Shown here: positions 1 through 7,980 of the stretch, in pieces | Layout: each line of letters begins with the position of its first letter | Numbering within the stretch: position 1 is the stretch's first letter | Assembly (NCBI GenBank): GCA_017554285.1 | Contig: JAFZIQ010000058.1 | Coordinates: forward strand, 1 to 46,317 | Direction of reading: 5' to 3' | From: Selenomonadaceae bacterium | GTDB taxonomy: Bacteria > Bacillota > Negativicutes > Selenomonadales > Selenomonadaceae | Length of the DNA stretch: 46,317 nucleotides | Notes under the pieces: generated by a model | Told to the model about the DNA's origin: nothing | Seen by the model: the letters and a program-made list of their open reading frames with translations, nothing else | Database searches by the model: none | Program-made: the position numbers and the translations under genes

Positions 1-775
1 ATTCAGGCAAGCTCAAAATTTCACTTCCGTCATAGTCTTCAATGACTTTGAAATTATTCAGACAATCCAAAGCCAAAATATCCATTTCGCAAGATATTGT
101 TACGCCGTCCGCGTGTTCGACTTCCCGCGCCATTCTGATTTCCCCAACGATAGCTGTACAAATTTCGGGATTTTCAGCCGTCTTTTGCTTGACGAAAGAA
201 ACAAATTGCTCAAAATCCATTTTTCGCGTATTGCCAAGCATACCAATAACAGAATCATCATTTGCGACCGTAAATCTATTTTCCTTAAGACGAGTCATGT
301 ATCTTTGAAGAAGAATATTTTCTGCCTCGCGACGTTGCTCTTCAGTTATATTGCCGACAAATCGAACGAAAACATAAACTTCGCGGTCGTCTTTATTTAC
401 ATAAAGAATTTTTACAATCTTTCCGAGTGCCGCTTGAAGTTCGTCGTATTTTATTTCGACTCTGCCTGTAATAAAGACACCGCCCGATTTATTTTTGCCG
501 CGTTTATCAACGTAAATCGCCTTTATGAAGTAATTGTAATCCTTAAGCAGTTTCTGATAAGGTGAAGCAGGGTCGTCACTTCGTTCGGTAATCTGCGCGA
601 GGAAACGTTTGACAACCGCAAGTTTCATGTCTTCAATCGCTGCTTGTTCCGTATTGCCCTTGCCGCCCGAAGGAACTCCGGGAGGCGGCGTAGCCGCCGA
701 CACATACGGAGAAAAAATTTGTACCAAAAAAATTACTGTCAGCACGATTAGAACTTTGCTAAAAAATTTTTTCAT
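1..775 (-). CDS. Exported protein of unknown function, 3' end outside window
   Basis: An open minus-strand frame runs from ATG at 775 to the window edge (258 codons) without a stop. The start lies 9 bases after the upstream gene's stop at 785. Residues 1-27 form a clear signal peptide (MKKFF, hydrophobic core, PYVSA cleavage site), followed by a Pro/Gly-rich linker. The remainder is a charged, mixed alpha/beta sequence with no family I recognise. It is the third gene of a minus-strand operon with two other exported proteins, the middle of which resembles FlgT, so a periplasmic or outer-membrane-associated role is likely (inference). Small plus-strand reading frames over this stretch are shadows. 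Confidence 0.75.
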   Translation of the reverse strand, partial: MKKFFSKVLIVLTVIFLVQIFSPYVSAATPPPGVPSGGKGNTEQAAIEDMKLAVVKRFLAQITERSDDPASPYQKLLKDYNYFIKAIYVDKRGKNKSGGVFITGRVEIKYDELQAALGKIVKILYVNKDDREVYVFVRFVGNITEEQRREAENILLQRYMTRLKENRFTVANDDSVIGMLGNTRKMDFEQFVSFVKQKTAENPEICTAIVGEIRMAREVEHADGVTISCEMDILALDCLNNFKVIEDYDGSEILSLPE

Positions 776-784
776 AGTACTACC

Positions 785-1945
785 TCAAAACGAGAGATAA
801 ATTTTAGTCGCGCCAAGTTCATTGCCCACGTTGACACCGGGTTGAATACCGGAAATTGAACTTAAAAGAGCTTCCTGCAACTCTCCGACACTTCCATAAG
901 AATCGCTAGAAACAAAGAATGCCAAAGTCGTTGCATTGGGTCTGGTCATGCGGATAACTTTGCAATGCGCATTGCCAAGCCCCGCCTTAATCACAGGATA
1001 TTGAGCTTGGTAATTCGTGACGTTGCTGATAACAACTGTAGTTTTTATATTGACATAACCACCGCGAGTTTCGTTTTGAACGGTTTCTAAAGCTTGCTTT
1101 GCCAAAGATTCCATTGCTTCGCGAGTGGCATTTTCTTTTGCATTCTCAATCGCCTCGCGTTCGGTAGCGGCAACGCCTTTAAAATATTTTGTGAAAACAT
1201 CAACGGTACTAGAATCCAAGCCGATTAATTCAAACGACGTGTTTATAACAGCCTCATAAAGCCCGCCAACTTTTTTGACAGATTCAATTTCCAGAACGCC
1301 GCGCAGAAGTGCATTTTCTTCTTCACGATTATCTTTTGCAACAGCTCGCGCCTTTACTCTTACGTCGGGATCAGTCGCATGATAAATCAGATAGTTGACA
1401 ACATTATCATTTGTAACGGCTTTGAAACCGACAAACTTTAATTTTGCATTCAGATAATCGCCGATTCGCGGGTCATAGCTGTAAGAGCCGCCGGAATTCT
1501 TTTGGACGACTGCAACCATAATTCCGCCGCGTGAATTAGATTCGTTGACATTATTATCGAGTTGCGATTTTAAATCTTGAGAAAACTCGCGAATTCTTTC
1601 CGCAGAAGCAGTTACGTCGAGTTTGATATAAAAAATATTTCCGCGATTTTCTTCCTTGAGGACTTGGTTAATATTTACATAACCGTCAGACTTCAAGGCA
1701 ATTTCGTCTTTGACAACCATTAAGTTTGCAACTTCGGTTGTGCTTTGAACGTGGACGCCGACAGCCGCTTCAACGGCAGAACGAAGAGCCTGCTTTTGAG
1801 CTTCTTTTTTTGCGCCGGAAATATCGCCGTTTATTATCGGAGCGAAACCCTCAACGATTGTTGCTTCGACAGAAGATGTCATTATAAAACTTGACGCAAA
1901 TACCAAGAGTGTCGACAGAAGAATTTTCGTAAAGAAATTTTTCAT
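785..1945 (-). CDS. FlgT-like exported protein
   Basis: 386 residues with an N-terminal signal peptide (MKNFFTKILLSTLL, cleavage near VEA-T29). Residues ~30-120 have the FlgT N-terminal pattern: a run of Ala/Arg-rich helices (KKEAQKQALRSAVEAAVG), then the V-S-T-x-V-x-N segment, a serine/glycine turn (KSDGYVN) and a beta strand ending IKLDVTA. FlgT in Vibrio helps build the flagellar H ring, and related LPP20/CsgG-like folds sit in the periplasm or outer membrane. The middle and C-terminal parts are unassigned. It starts the base after the stop of the upstream gene (1946), so the two are translationally linked. No flagellar structural genes lie next to it; motAB is about 29 kb away. The family resemblance is by eye and the exact function is uncertain. 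Confidence 0.65.
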   Translation of the reverse strand: MKNFFTKILLSTLLVFASSFIMTSSVEATIVEGFAPIINGDISGAKKEAQKQALRSAVEAAVGVHVQSTTEVANLMVVKDEIALKSDGYVNINQVLKEENRGNIFYIKLDVTASAERIREFSQDLKSQLDNNVNESNSRGGIMVAVVQKNSGGSYSYDPRIGDYLNAKLKFVGFKAVTNDNVVNYLIYHATDPDVRVKARAVAKDNREEENALLRGVLEIESVKKVGGLYEAVINTSFELIGLDSSTVDVFTKYFKGVAATEREAIENAKENATREAMESLAKQALETVQNETRGGYVNIKTTVVISNVTNYQAQYPVIKAGLGNAHCKVIRMTRPNATTLAFFVSSDSYGSVGELQEALLSSISGIQPGVNVGNELGATKIYLSF

Positions 1946-3169
1946 TTATTTAACCTTCTTTCCGGCTTGAGCCAATGCTGATTTTACTGCCGCCCCAATC
2001 ATGAGTCCGCCATAAATTTCCTGTTCGTCCTTGATAATTCTGTTTGCCATTGAATTCCCTTTCAAAAATTCTTCCTTAACGTCGTTGGTAATTTCAATCG
2101 TCTTGCCGTCAATCTTACTCTCCATCCACAAACGATACATTTTGTAACCGTTAATATCGGAAGTATATTTTGTCTGAATTTCTTTGTTACCCGCGCCCGA
2201 AACATCCAAATAAATTTTGTGATCAACTTCGGTCGGCATACGAACAATTTTTTCTCCCGAATGAGATGTATTCATTTTGGCAACGTAAAAACCTTGCACG
2301 GCATCTGTAGTCCAACTGGAATTATCGTCAGCCAAAATCATCGGGTAGACAACATTTCCCGTTAGTGCGGCAAAATCGCTCGTGAAAACATTTCCGGCAA
2401 TGCGTTGTATTAATTTATTCATGCCCAAAACTTCTTGAGCAATTTTTGAACTGTAAGAGACGTTTTCGACACGATAAGTTTCACCGACAAATTTCTTGTC
2501 AGATAAACCGTTGACCGCCTTTTTTGCCTTCGTGAAGTCAAGATGTTTTTTAATCATGTCGACGGTAAAATCAGTATAAATCCTTGCAAGCTCAGCTTGT
2601 TCTCTTTTATTCATGTCGCCGATTGAATTTGAAAGCGGAATCGATTCATAAAAATGCAACGGAATATTGCTTAGAATAGTCAAAGCCCCGTCTTCATCCT
2701 CACTGCAAAAAGCAATGTCAATAGAAGAAACGATTATATATTTATATCGGTGCTGATTGTTAATGACGTATTCCTTTTCAATCGAGTAATCGGTTACGAT
2801 GATAGGAACAAGTGCGATTGGCGATTCGCCGAGTTCGTTTTCAAAGTTGCGTTCGGAAATGTCGTTGACATCAAGCATTGTCTTTAACTTGAAGGGCAAT
2901 TTTGCTGATTGTTCGGCGAGTTTGTCGGCTATTGCTTGAGCAATTTTTTCGCGATTTTGGCGTTGTTCTTCAGGAGTTCCCGTGTTCAAAAGTTGGTAGC
3001 CGCGTTTCTTATCGGCGTTTGCGTAATCGCTCGAAATTGTCATGGTGTAAACATCTTTGTTCCAAACAATTTCGGGCAATTCTTTTGCTTCGGCAACGCC
3101 GACAATGCTGAGAATAAATCCGACAAGAAAAACCTTTTTGGTTGCTTCACTAAAAAATTTCTTCCACAA
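1946..3169 (-). CDS. Exported protein of unknown function
   Basis: 407 residues, first gene of the minus-strand exported-protein operon. The start is TTG at 3169, chosen because an AAGGAG site lies a few bases upstream and the residues that follow form a signal peptide (WKKFFSEATKKVFLVGFILSIVGVAEA). The mature part is soluble, with a Lys/Glu/Gln-rich helical stretch (~65-90) and mixed strands, no Cys pairs and no recognisable domain. Its stop directly abuts the start of the FlgT-like gene. A promoter (TTGATT-N16-TATAAT) lies just upstream. It may be a partner of the FlgT-like protein (inference from gene order only). Confidence 0.7.
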   Translation of the reverse strand: MWKKFFSEATKKVFLVGFILSIVGVAEAKELPEIVWNKDVYTMTISSDYANADKKRGYQLLNTGTPEEQRQNREKIAQAIADKLAEQSAKLPFKLKTMLDVNDISERNFENELGESPIALVPIIVTDYSIEKEYVINNQHRYKYIIVSSIDIAFCSEDEDGALTILSNIPLHFYESIPLSNSIGDMNKREQAELARIYTDFTVDMIKKHLDFTKAKKAVNGLSDKKFVGETYRVENVSYSSKIAQEVLGMNKLIQRIAGNVFTSDFAALTGNVVYPMILADDNSSWTTDAVQGFYVAKMNTSHSGEKIVRMPTEVDHKIYLDVSGAGNKEIQTKYTSDINGYKMYRLWMESKIDGKTIEITNDVKEEFLKGNSMANRIIKDEQEIYGGLMIGAAVKSALAQAGKKVK

Positions 3170-3204
3170 AAAAATCCACTCCTTTAATTAAAGAATTCAT
3201 TTGG

Positions 3205-3232
3205 ATTATACAAATTTAAAGGAAATAATCAA
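3205..3232 (-). promoter_or_regulatory. Promoter for exported-protein operon
   Basis: On the minus strand, TTGATT (3227-3232) and a perfect TATAAT (3205-3210) are separated by 16 nt. The start of transcription would fall near 3199, about 30 nt before the TTG start codon at 3169. Confidence 0.6.
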
Positions 3233-3262
3233 GGATTTTTTTATGAAAATTAAAATCTTTTT

Positions 3263-4009
3263 TCAAGTCGTTTGTCTTACGATTTCCGAAATAATAATCG
3301 CGGCAGAAGTCGCAACGTTTAAGCTCTCGGCGTGCCCGCTCATCGGTATGAAAATTTTTCGGGCGGCGTCAAGAATTTCTTTTGAAACGCCGTTTGCCTC
3401 CGAGCCGAAAACTATCGCAACCAGAAATTTAGTGAAGTCGTGACGATAATAAACCTCTGCCGATTTATCAATCGCCGTCGCTAAAATTTCTATCCCCCGT
3501 AAATCCATTTCCAATAAAAAATCTGCGCGGCTCATCGTCATAACAGGTAAATAAAAAATCGCGCCCATTGTCGAGCGCACAACTTTCGGATTAAAAACCT
3601 CTGCCGAACCCTCCAATAAAATCACGCCGCAATTAAACGCCTCCGCCGTCCTTAAAATCGTCCCGACATTGCCCGGATCTTGTACGCCGTCCAATACAAT
3701 AACTATTTTCCTTCCAATAACCTCTTCCAACGTCGAAAATTTTTGACGGACGACCAATAAAATTCCTTGCGGCGTCTCGGTATCGCTTATTTTCTCCATT
3801 GTCGACGCCGATATTTCTTCCAAATTTTTCAGTCGCTCAATCAAAGCCTTTGCGCGTTCGTCGGATAAAAATTCCCGCGTGTAAAATCCGAATTCAACCT
3901 GCGCGGACGGCACTTCCTCACAAAGCCGCAATCCCTCCGCTACGAACAGTTTAAACTCGTTGCGGAATTTTTTTTGCGCCAACTTGCGAACCAGTTTTAT
4001 ATTTGACAT
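3263..4009 (-). CDS. TrmH/SpoU-family RNA 2'-O-ribose methyltransferase
   Basis: 248 residues, normal for the family. The N-terminal ~95 residues match the SpoU substrate-binding domain, opening with LVRKLAQKKFRNE. The C-terminal SPOUT catalytic domain carries all three knot motifs: DGVQDPGNVGTILRTA (motif 1, with the Asn and Arg used in methyl transfer), FGSEANGVS (motif 2) and IPMSGHAESLNVATSAAI (motif 3). The family methylates a ribose 2'-OH in rRNA or tRNA using S-adenosylmethionine; the target nucleotide cannot be told from sequence. A GGAGG-like site precedes the ATG. It is divergent from the HMA gene. Confidence 0.9.
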   Translation of the reverse strand: MSNIKLVRKLAQKKFRNEFKLFVAEGLRLCEEVPSAQVEFGFYTREFLSDERAKALIERLKNLEEISASTMEKISDTETPQGILLVVRQKFSTLEEVIGRKIVIVLDGVQDPGNVGTILRTAEAFNCGVILLEGSAEVFNPKVVRSTMGAIFYLPVMTMSRADFLLEMDLRGIEILATAIDKSAEVYYRHDFTKFLVAIVFGSEANGVSKEILDAARKIFIPMSGHAESLNVATSAAIIISEIVRQTT

Positions 4010-4052
4010 TTAAAATCCTCCGTGATATATAATTTTTAAGGAGATGATTAAC

Positions 4053-4271
4053 ATGAAAAAGACTTATAAAATCGATGTCGACTGCGCCAACTGCGCTAAT
4101 CTGATGGAAATCGAGGCGAAAAAAACTTCGGGCGTTAAAGATGCCGTCGTTAATTTCATGACGCTCAAAATTAAAGTCGAATTCGAGGACAGCGTCAACG
4201 CCAAAGAAGTTATGGAGCAAGTTCGCCAAAATTGTAAGCGCGTAGAAAAAGATTGCGAAATTTTCTTGTGA
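4053..4271 (+). CDS. Free-standing HMA metallochaperone-like protein
   Basis: 72 residues if started at ATG 4053, which I prefer to ATG 4044 because AAGGAG at 4038-4043 directly abuts the latter. It is a single heavy-metal-associated ferredoxin-like domain: the metal loop is DCANCAN (CxxC), followed by the usual alpha/beta pattern. Its stop overlaps the probable GTG start of the P1B ATPase (GTGA), so the two are coupled. The ATPase itself has no N-terminal HMA domain, so this small protein probably supplies that module in trans, either delivering metal or regulating the pump (inference). Confidence 0.88.
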   Translation: MKKTYKIDVDCANCANLMEIEAKKTSGVKDAVVNFMTLKIKVEFEDSVNAKEVMEQVRQNCKRVEKDCEIFL

Positions 4272-6127
4272 ACACCAAGCAGAAAAAAAATCTTGCACGA
4301 ATTCTAATTGCCGCAACTTTGCTTGCCGCGCTTAACTTCGTAGAAATTTCGGGCGTCACAAGATTTATTCTTTACCTTATACCTTATCTGATTGTCGGTT
4401 ATGATATTCTGCTAAAAGCTCTGTACGGGATAAAAAATCTGCGCGGACTTGATGAAAATTTATTAATGACTGTCGCCACACTCGGCGCAATCGCCCTAGC
4501 AATTCACGACAACGGAAATTATACCGAAGCCGTCGCCGTCATGTTATTCTACCAAATCGGCGAGTGGTTTCAAAGTTACGCCGTCGGCAGAAGTCGCAAA
4601 AATATTTCCGAACTCATGGATATTCGCCCCGATTATGCCAACGTCGAAACCGATAACGGACTTGAGCAAGTTGACCCCGACGAAATCGAAATCGGAACAA
4701 TTATTATCGTTCAGCCCGGCGAAAAAATTCCGATTGACGGCGTGATTGTCGAGGGCAATTCTTCTTTAAATACAGTCGCTCTTACCGGCGAAAGTCTGCC
4801 GCGTGAAGTTTCCAAAGGCTCCGAAGTTATCAGCGGGTGCATTAATATTAACGGCGTACTTAAAATCCAAACCACTAAAGAATTCGGCGAATCTACCGCA
4901 TCCAAAATTCTTGAACTCGTCGAAGATGCAAGCTCCAGAAAATCCAAGTCCGAAAATTTTATCACGAAATTTGCCCGAATCTATACTCCCGCAGTAGTAA
5001 TCTGCGCGGTCGCGTTGGCAATCATACCGCCTTTTTTTTACGGAGATTTGAACACGTGGATTTATCGTGCACTGATTTTCTTGGTCATAAGTTGCCCCTG
5101 CGCATTGGTTATAAGTATTCCGCTAAGTTTTTTTGCAGGTATCGGCGGCGCAAGTCGCGAAGGTATCCTAATCAAAGGCTCCAATTTCCTTGAAACGCTC
5201 GCCAATGTTAAAACCGTCGTCCTTGATAAGACGGGAACTCTGACTAAAGGAAATTTCGAGGTTGAAGCCGTTCACAGTAAAAATATTAACTTCAGCGAAG
5301 ATGAATTGCTCCATTTAGCCGCTCACGTCGAAAGATATTCTACTCATCCCATTGCCAATTCTCTCCGAAAGGCTTATCCGAACGAACGCGATGATTGTAC
5401 TGTCGATGATGTCGAAGAAATAGCCGGAAAAGGCATTCAAGCCAAAATTAACGGGCAAATCGTCTGCGTCGGCAACGAAAAATTTATGAGTGAACTCGGA
5501 GCAAATTGGATTCCTTGCCGAAAAACAGGGACTATCATTCATGTAGCGGTTAATTCCGAATATGCGGGGCATGTAGTGATTTCTGACGCTCTTAAGCCTC
5601 ACGCCAAAGAAGCTATCGACGAATTAGCCTGCGCGGGCGTTAAAAATATTTTCATGCTGACAGGCGACAGTGAAAAAATCGCGTCGAAGGTTGCAAATGA
5701 ACTCGGTATCAAAAATTATCGCAATGAACTGCTTCCCGCCGATAAAGTTTCAGAGTTTGAAAAGATTTTATCGGCTAATCAAGGCAAAATCGCCTTTGTA
5801 GGTGACGGAATTAACGATGCACCCGTTTTATCCCGCGCAGATGTCGGAATCGCTATGGGCGCACTCGGCTCCGACGCCGCAATCGAGGCTGCCGACGTTG
5901 TTTTAATGGACGATAACCCTTTAAAAATTTCTAAGGCTATAAAAATCGCTCGCAAATGTCTTGCTATCGTCAAACAAAATATTTTCTTCGCTATCGGTGT
6001 AAAATTTCTGTGTTTAATACTCGGCGCATTCGGACTTGCGAATATGTGGGCGGCTATCTTCGCAGATGTCGGCGTTATGATTATCGCCGTCCTAAACGCA
6101 ATCAGAATATTATTTATCACAAAATAG
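4268..6127 (+). CDS. cadA: P1B-type heavy-metal ATPase (Zn/Cd/Pb class)
   Basis: About 620 residues. The reading frame also allows TTG at 4253, but GTG at 4268 overlaps the previous stop as GTGA and is preferred. Key P-type motifs are present in order: TGES (actuator), SCPCALV (metal-binding CPC in the membrane), DKTGTLTKG (phosphorylated Asp), the HP locus in STHPIA, TGDSEK, and GDGINDAPVLSRADVGIAMG. The CPC motif and the last helices (MWAAIFADVGVMIIAVLNAIR) resemble ZntA/CadA, which export Zn2+, Cd2+ or Pb2+. No N-terminal metal-binding domain precedes the first membrane helices; that domain is the separate upstream gene. Metal identity is inferred. Probably co-transcribed with the genes up to 8720. 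Confidence 0.9.
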   Translation: MNTKQKKNLARILIAATLLAALNFVEISGVTRFILYLIPYLIVGYDILLKALYGIKNLRGLDENLLMTVATLGAIALAIHDNGNYTEAVAVMLFYQIGEWFQSYAVGRSRKNISELMDIRPDYANVETDNGLEQVDPDEIEIGTIIIVQPGEKIPIDGVIVEGNSSLNTVALTGESLPREVSKGSEVISGCININGVLKIQTTKEFGESTASKILELVEDASSRKSKSENFITKFARIYTPAVVICAVALAIIPPFFYGDLNTWIYRALIFLVISCPCALVISIPLSFFAGIGGASREGILIKGSNFLETLANVKTVVLDKTGTLTKGNFEVEAVHSKNINFSEDELLHLAAHVERYSTHPIANSLRKAYPNERDDCTVDDVEEIAGKGIQAKINGQIVCVGNEKFMSELGANWIPCRKTGTIIHVAVNSEYAGHVVISDALKPHAKEAIDELACAGVKNIFMLTGDSEKIASKVANELGIKNYRNELLPADKVSEFEKILSANQGKIAFVGDGINDAPVLSRADVGIAMGALGSDAAIEAADVVLMDDNPLKISKAIKIARKCLAIVKQNIFFAIGVKFLCLILGAFGLANMWAAIFADVGVMIIAVLNAIRILFITK

Positions 6128-6139
6128 GAGGTTAAAATT

Positions 6140-6826
6140 ATGGAAGAATCATCAGTTTTATCTGAGACGCTGAATTTTTTAAGCTTAGGTTTGAGCGTCG
6201 TATTGTTATTGGCAGTCGCTTACCTTTGGTCGCAGAACTCCCGCAAAACCGAAGAACTTAAACTGCTGCAATCCGATTCCAAAAAGCTGAAAAAGAAATT
6301 GAAGACGCTCGAAGAAAAAGTAAGCGAAATTCGCGAGCCGAAAGTTATATCTGAAGTGCCTCAAATCGAGGCATTCGGAATCGGTTCCGATGAATCGCGA
6401 GATTTGGAAATGTTGTCTATGGCTTCAAAGTCATTATGGGAAAATTTCATTCAAGATTATAATGATTTTGCGGCTGAATTGGCTTCACCGGGACAATTAA
6501 GGAAATGCGAGAAATTTGTCCGCGAAAATAAGCTGAAAATACTGACCTACGGCAACTCAAAGACGTTTCGCCCTGCTATCGACGTTAAAGACAGTATTTA
6601 TTGGGCTTTCAAATTCTCCGATGATGAATTCGCCGTCGTTCCAAATCCAATGAATCCTTGCGATGAGGAGCTTGTCGAGTACAGCGGTATTAAAGAAATC
6701 TACGCGATTAATTATCAAGACGGTACTTATAGAAAATATTTCGTCAAACTGCCGGCAATCGCTACTTCCGATCAATCAAAAGGTTGGTTGCTTAAAAATA
6801 ACGGCGTTGTGAACTTGGAGAGGTAA
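6140..6826 (+). CDS. Unknown membrane-anchored coiled-coil protein
   Basis: 228 residues. One membrane helix near the N terminus (~13-30, LGLSVVLLLAVAYLW) is followed by a Lys/Glu/Leu-rich coiled coil (~33-68) and a soluble domain of about 150 residues. The soluble part contains aromatic and acidic stretches (SIYWAFKFSDDEFAVVPNP) but no family I recognise. An AGGAGG site precedes the ATG. It lies 12 bp after the metal ATPase and 2 bp before the NagZ-like gene, so it belongs to the same operon; its role is not evident. Confidence 0.7.
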   Translation: MEESSVLSETLNFLSLGLSVVLLLAVAYLWSQNSRKTEELKLLQSDSKKLKKKLKTLEEKVSEIREPKVISEVPQIEAFGIGSDESRDLEMLSMASKSLWENFIQDYNDFAAELASPGQLRKCEKFVRENKLKILTYGNSKTFRPAIDVKDSIYWAFKFSDDEFAVVPNPMNPCDEELVEYSGIKEIYAINYQDGTYRKYFVKLPAIATSDQSKGWLLKNNGVVNLER

Positions 6827-6828
6827 TT

Positions 6829-7980
6829 ATGAGGAAAATTTTTAGTGGAAAGTGGTCAGTGGTCAGTGGAAAGTGGAAAATGTTTTTCTTGGCACTTTTC
6901 ACTTGCCACTTGTCACTTTTTATGACGGGTTGCAGCGAAATAAAAGAAGTTAAAGCCGATGTTTTGCCTCCACCCGACCCGATTGAGGAAAAATTAAACT
7001 CCATGACGCTCGAAGAGAAAATCGGGCAAATGATTATGATCGGAGTTTACGGCAACGAGCTTAATGACGATATAATCTACTCGCTGAATCAATTTCATTT
7101 TGGCGGAGTGATTTTTTTTGACAGAAACCTTGAGAGCGTCGCGCAGGCTAAAAAATTTGCCAATGATATTGAGGCGGCGGCTAATCAAAAAGCCCCGTTG
7201 TTTTTTGCAATCGACGAAGAAGGCGGGCGCGTTGCTCGCGGAAAGCATTTTTTGGAAGTCGCTCCCTCTCAAGAGGAAATCGGATACAGCGGCAATCCCG
7301 AACTTGCCAAATATTGGGCTAAACATAATTCAAATATTTTAAGAAGTATCGGCGTTAATATAAATTTTGCTCCCGTAGCCGATGTAGGCAGTAATGATAC
7401 TCGCTCTTTCGGTTCTGACGCGCAGATTGTTGCCGAATTCGTCAATGCTTCCGCGCAGGGTTACGACGAAAATAATTTCCTGTACACCCTTAAACATTTT
7501 CCGGGTATCGGTAAGAGTAAAATCGACCCGCATAAAGAAATTTCAAATATTGAGGACAGCCGAGCCGTTTTGGACGCAGAAGACTTGCCGCCGTTCAAAA
7601 AAATTATTCGTGAACACGATAATTCAAGGTTTATGGTTATGGTCGGGCATTTAAAATACGATTCTATCGACCCGATTAACTCCGCAAGCTTGTCGCCCGC
7701 CGTTATGACAGGTCTTCTTCGCAATGAATTAGGTTTCAGCGGCGTCGTGATTACCGACGACTTGGAAATGGGTGCGATAAAAAATAATGTCGATTTATCA
7801 ACACTCGGAATTAAAATGATTCTTGCCGGCGGCGATATTGCCCTTGTTTGCCACGATTACGCCAGTCAACAAACCGTTTATAACAGCATTTTGGCGGCTG
7901 TTAAGCGCAGTGAAATTTCTGAGGAACGAATTAATGAATCCGTCCGCAGAATTTTGAAGATGAAGGCTCATTTGCAATGA
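6829..7980 (+). CDS. nagZ: NagZ-like GH3 beta-N-acetylhexosaminidase, lipoprotein
   Basis: 383 residues. The GH3 catalytic domain includes the NagZ signature KHFPG (~Lys222 on) followed by a DPH dyad, and VITDDLEMGAI with the nucleophile Asp. NagZ enzymes remove GlcNAc from peptidoglycan fragments. The N terminus is a lipoprotein signal ending LFMTGC (Cys35), so the enzyme is probably membrane-anchored outside the cytoplasm rather than cytosolic as in E. coli. Residues 6-31 of that signal are encoded by 7-nt tandem repeats that recur in the OppA gene. A GGAGAGG site precedes the ATG. The stop overlaps the next start (ATGA). Confidence 0.88.
   Translation: MRKIFSGKWSVVSGKWKMFFLALFTCHLSLFMTGCSEIKEVKADVLPPPDPIEEKLNSMTLEEKIGQMIMIGVYGNELNDDIIYSLNQFHFGGVIFFDRNLESVAQAKKFANDIEAAANQKAPLFFAIDEEGGRVARGKHFLEVAPSQEEIGYSGNPELAKYWAKHNSNILRSIGVNINFAPVADVGSNDTRSFGSDAQIVAEFVNASAQGYDENNFLYTLKHFPGIGKSKIDPHKEISNIEDSRAVLDAEDLPPFKKIIREHDNSRFMVMVGHLKYDSIDPINSASLSPAVMTGLLRNELGFSGVVITDDLEMGAIKNNVDLSTLGIKMILAGGDIALVCHDYASQQTVYNSILAAVKRSEISEERINESVRRILKMKAHLQ
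6844..6920 (+). repeat. 7-nt repeat array inside the nagZ signal peptide
   Basis: Five AGTGGAA/AGTGGTC heptamers (6844-6878), a 14-nt spacer, then four CACTTTT/CACTTGC/CACTTGT heptamers (6893-6920) in inverted sense. The left arm reads SGKWSVV-SGKW, because three heptamers make one 21-nt, seven-codon period; the right arm encodes the hydrophobic core (LFTCHLSLF). The same array, 21 nt longer, encodes the OppA signal peptide. Confidence 0.9.

Noticed and set aside
42..565. Plus-strand reading frames near the left edge
   Set aside because: They lie antisense to a continuous minus-strand frame with signal peptide and operon spacing; their composition is low-quality and no ribosome site precedes them.
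4003..4033. TTGACA and TATAAT ahead of the HMA gene
   Set aside because: The spacing is 19 nt, TTGACA overlaps the start codon of the divergent methyltransferase, and transcription would begin inside the ribosome site.
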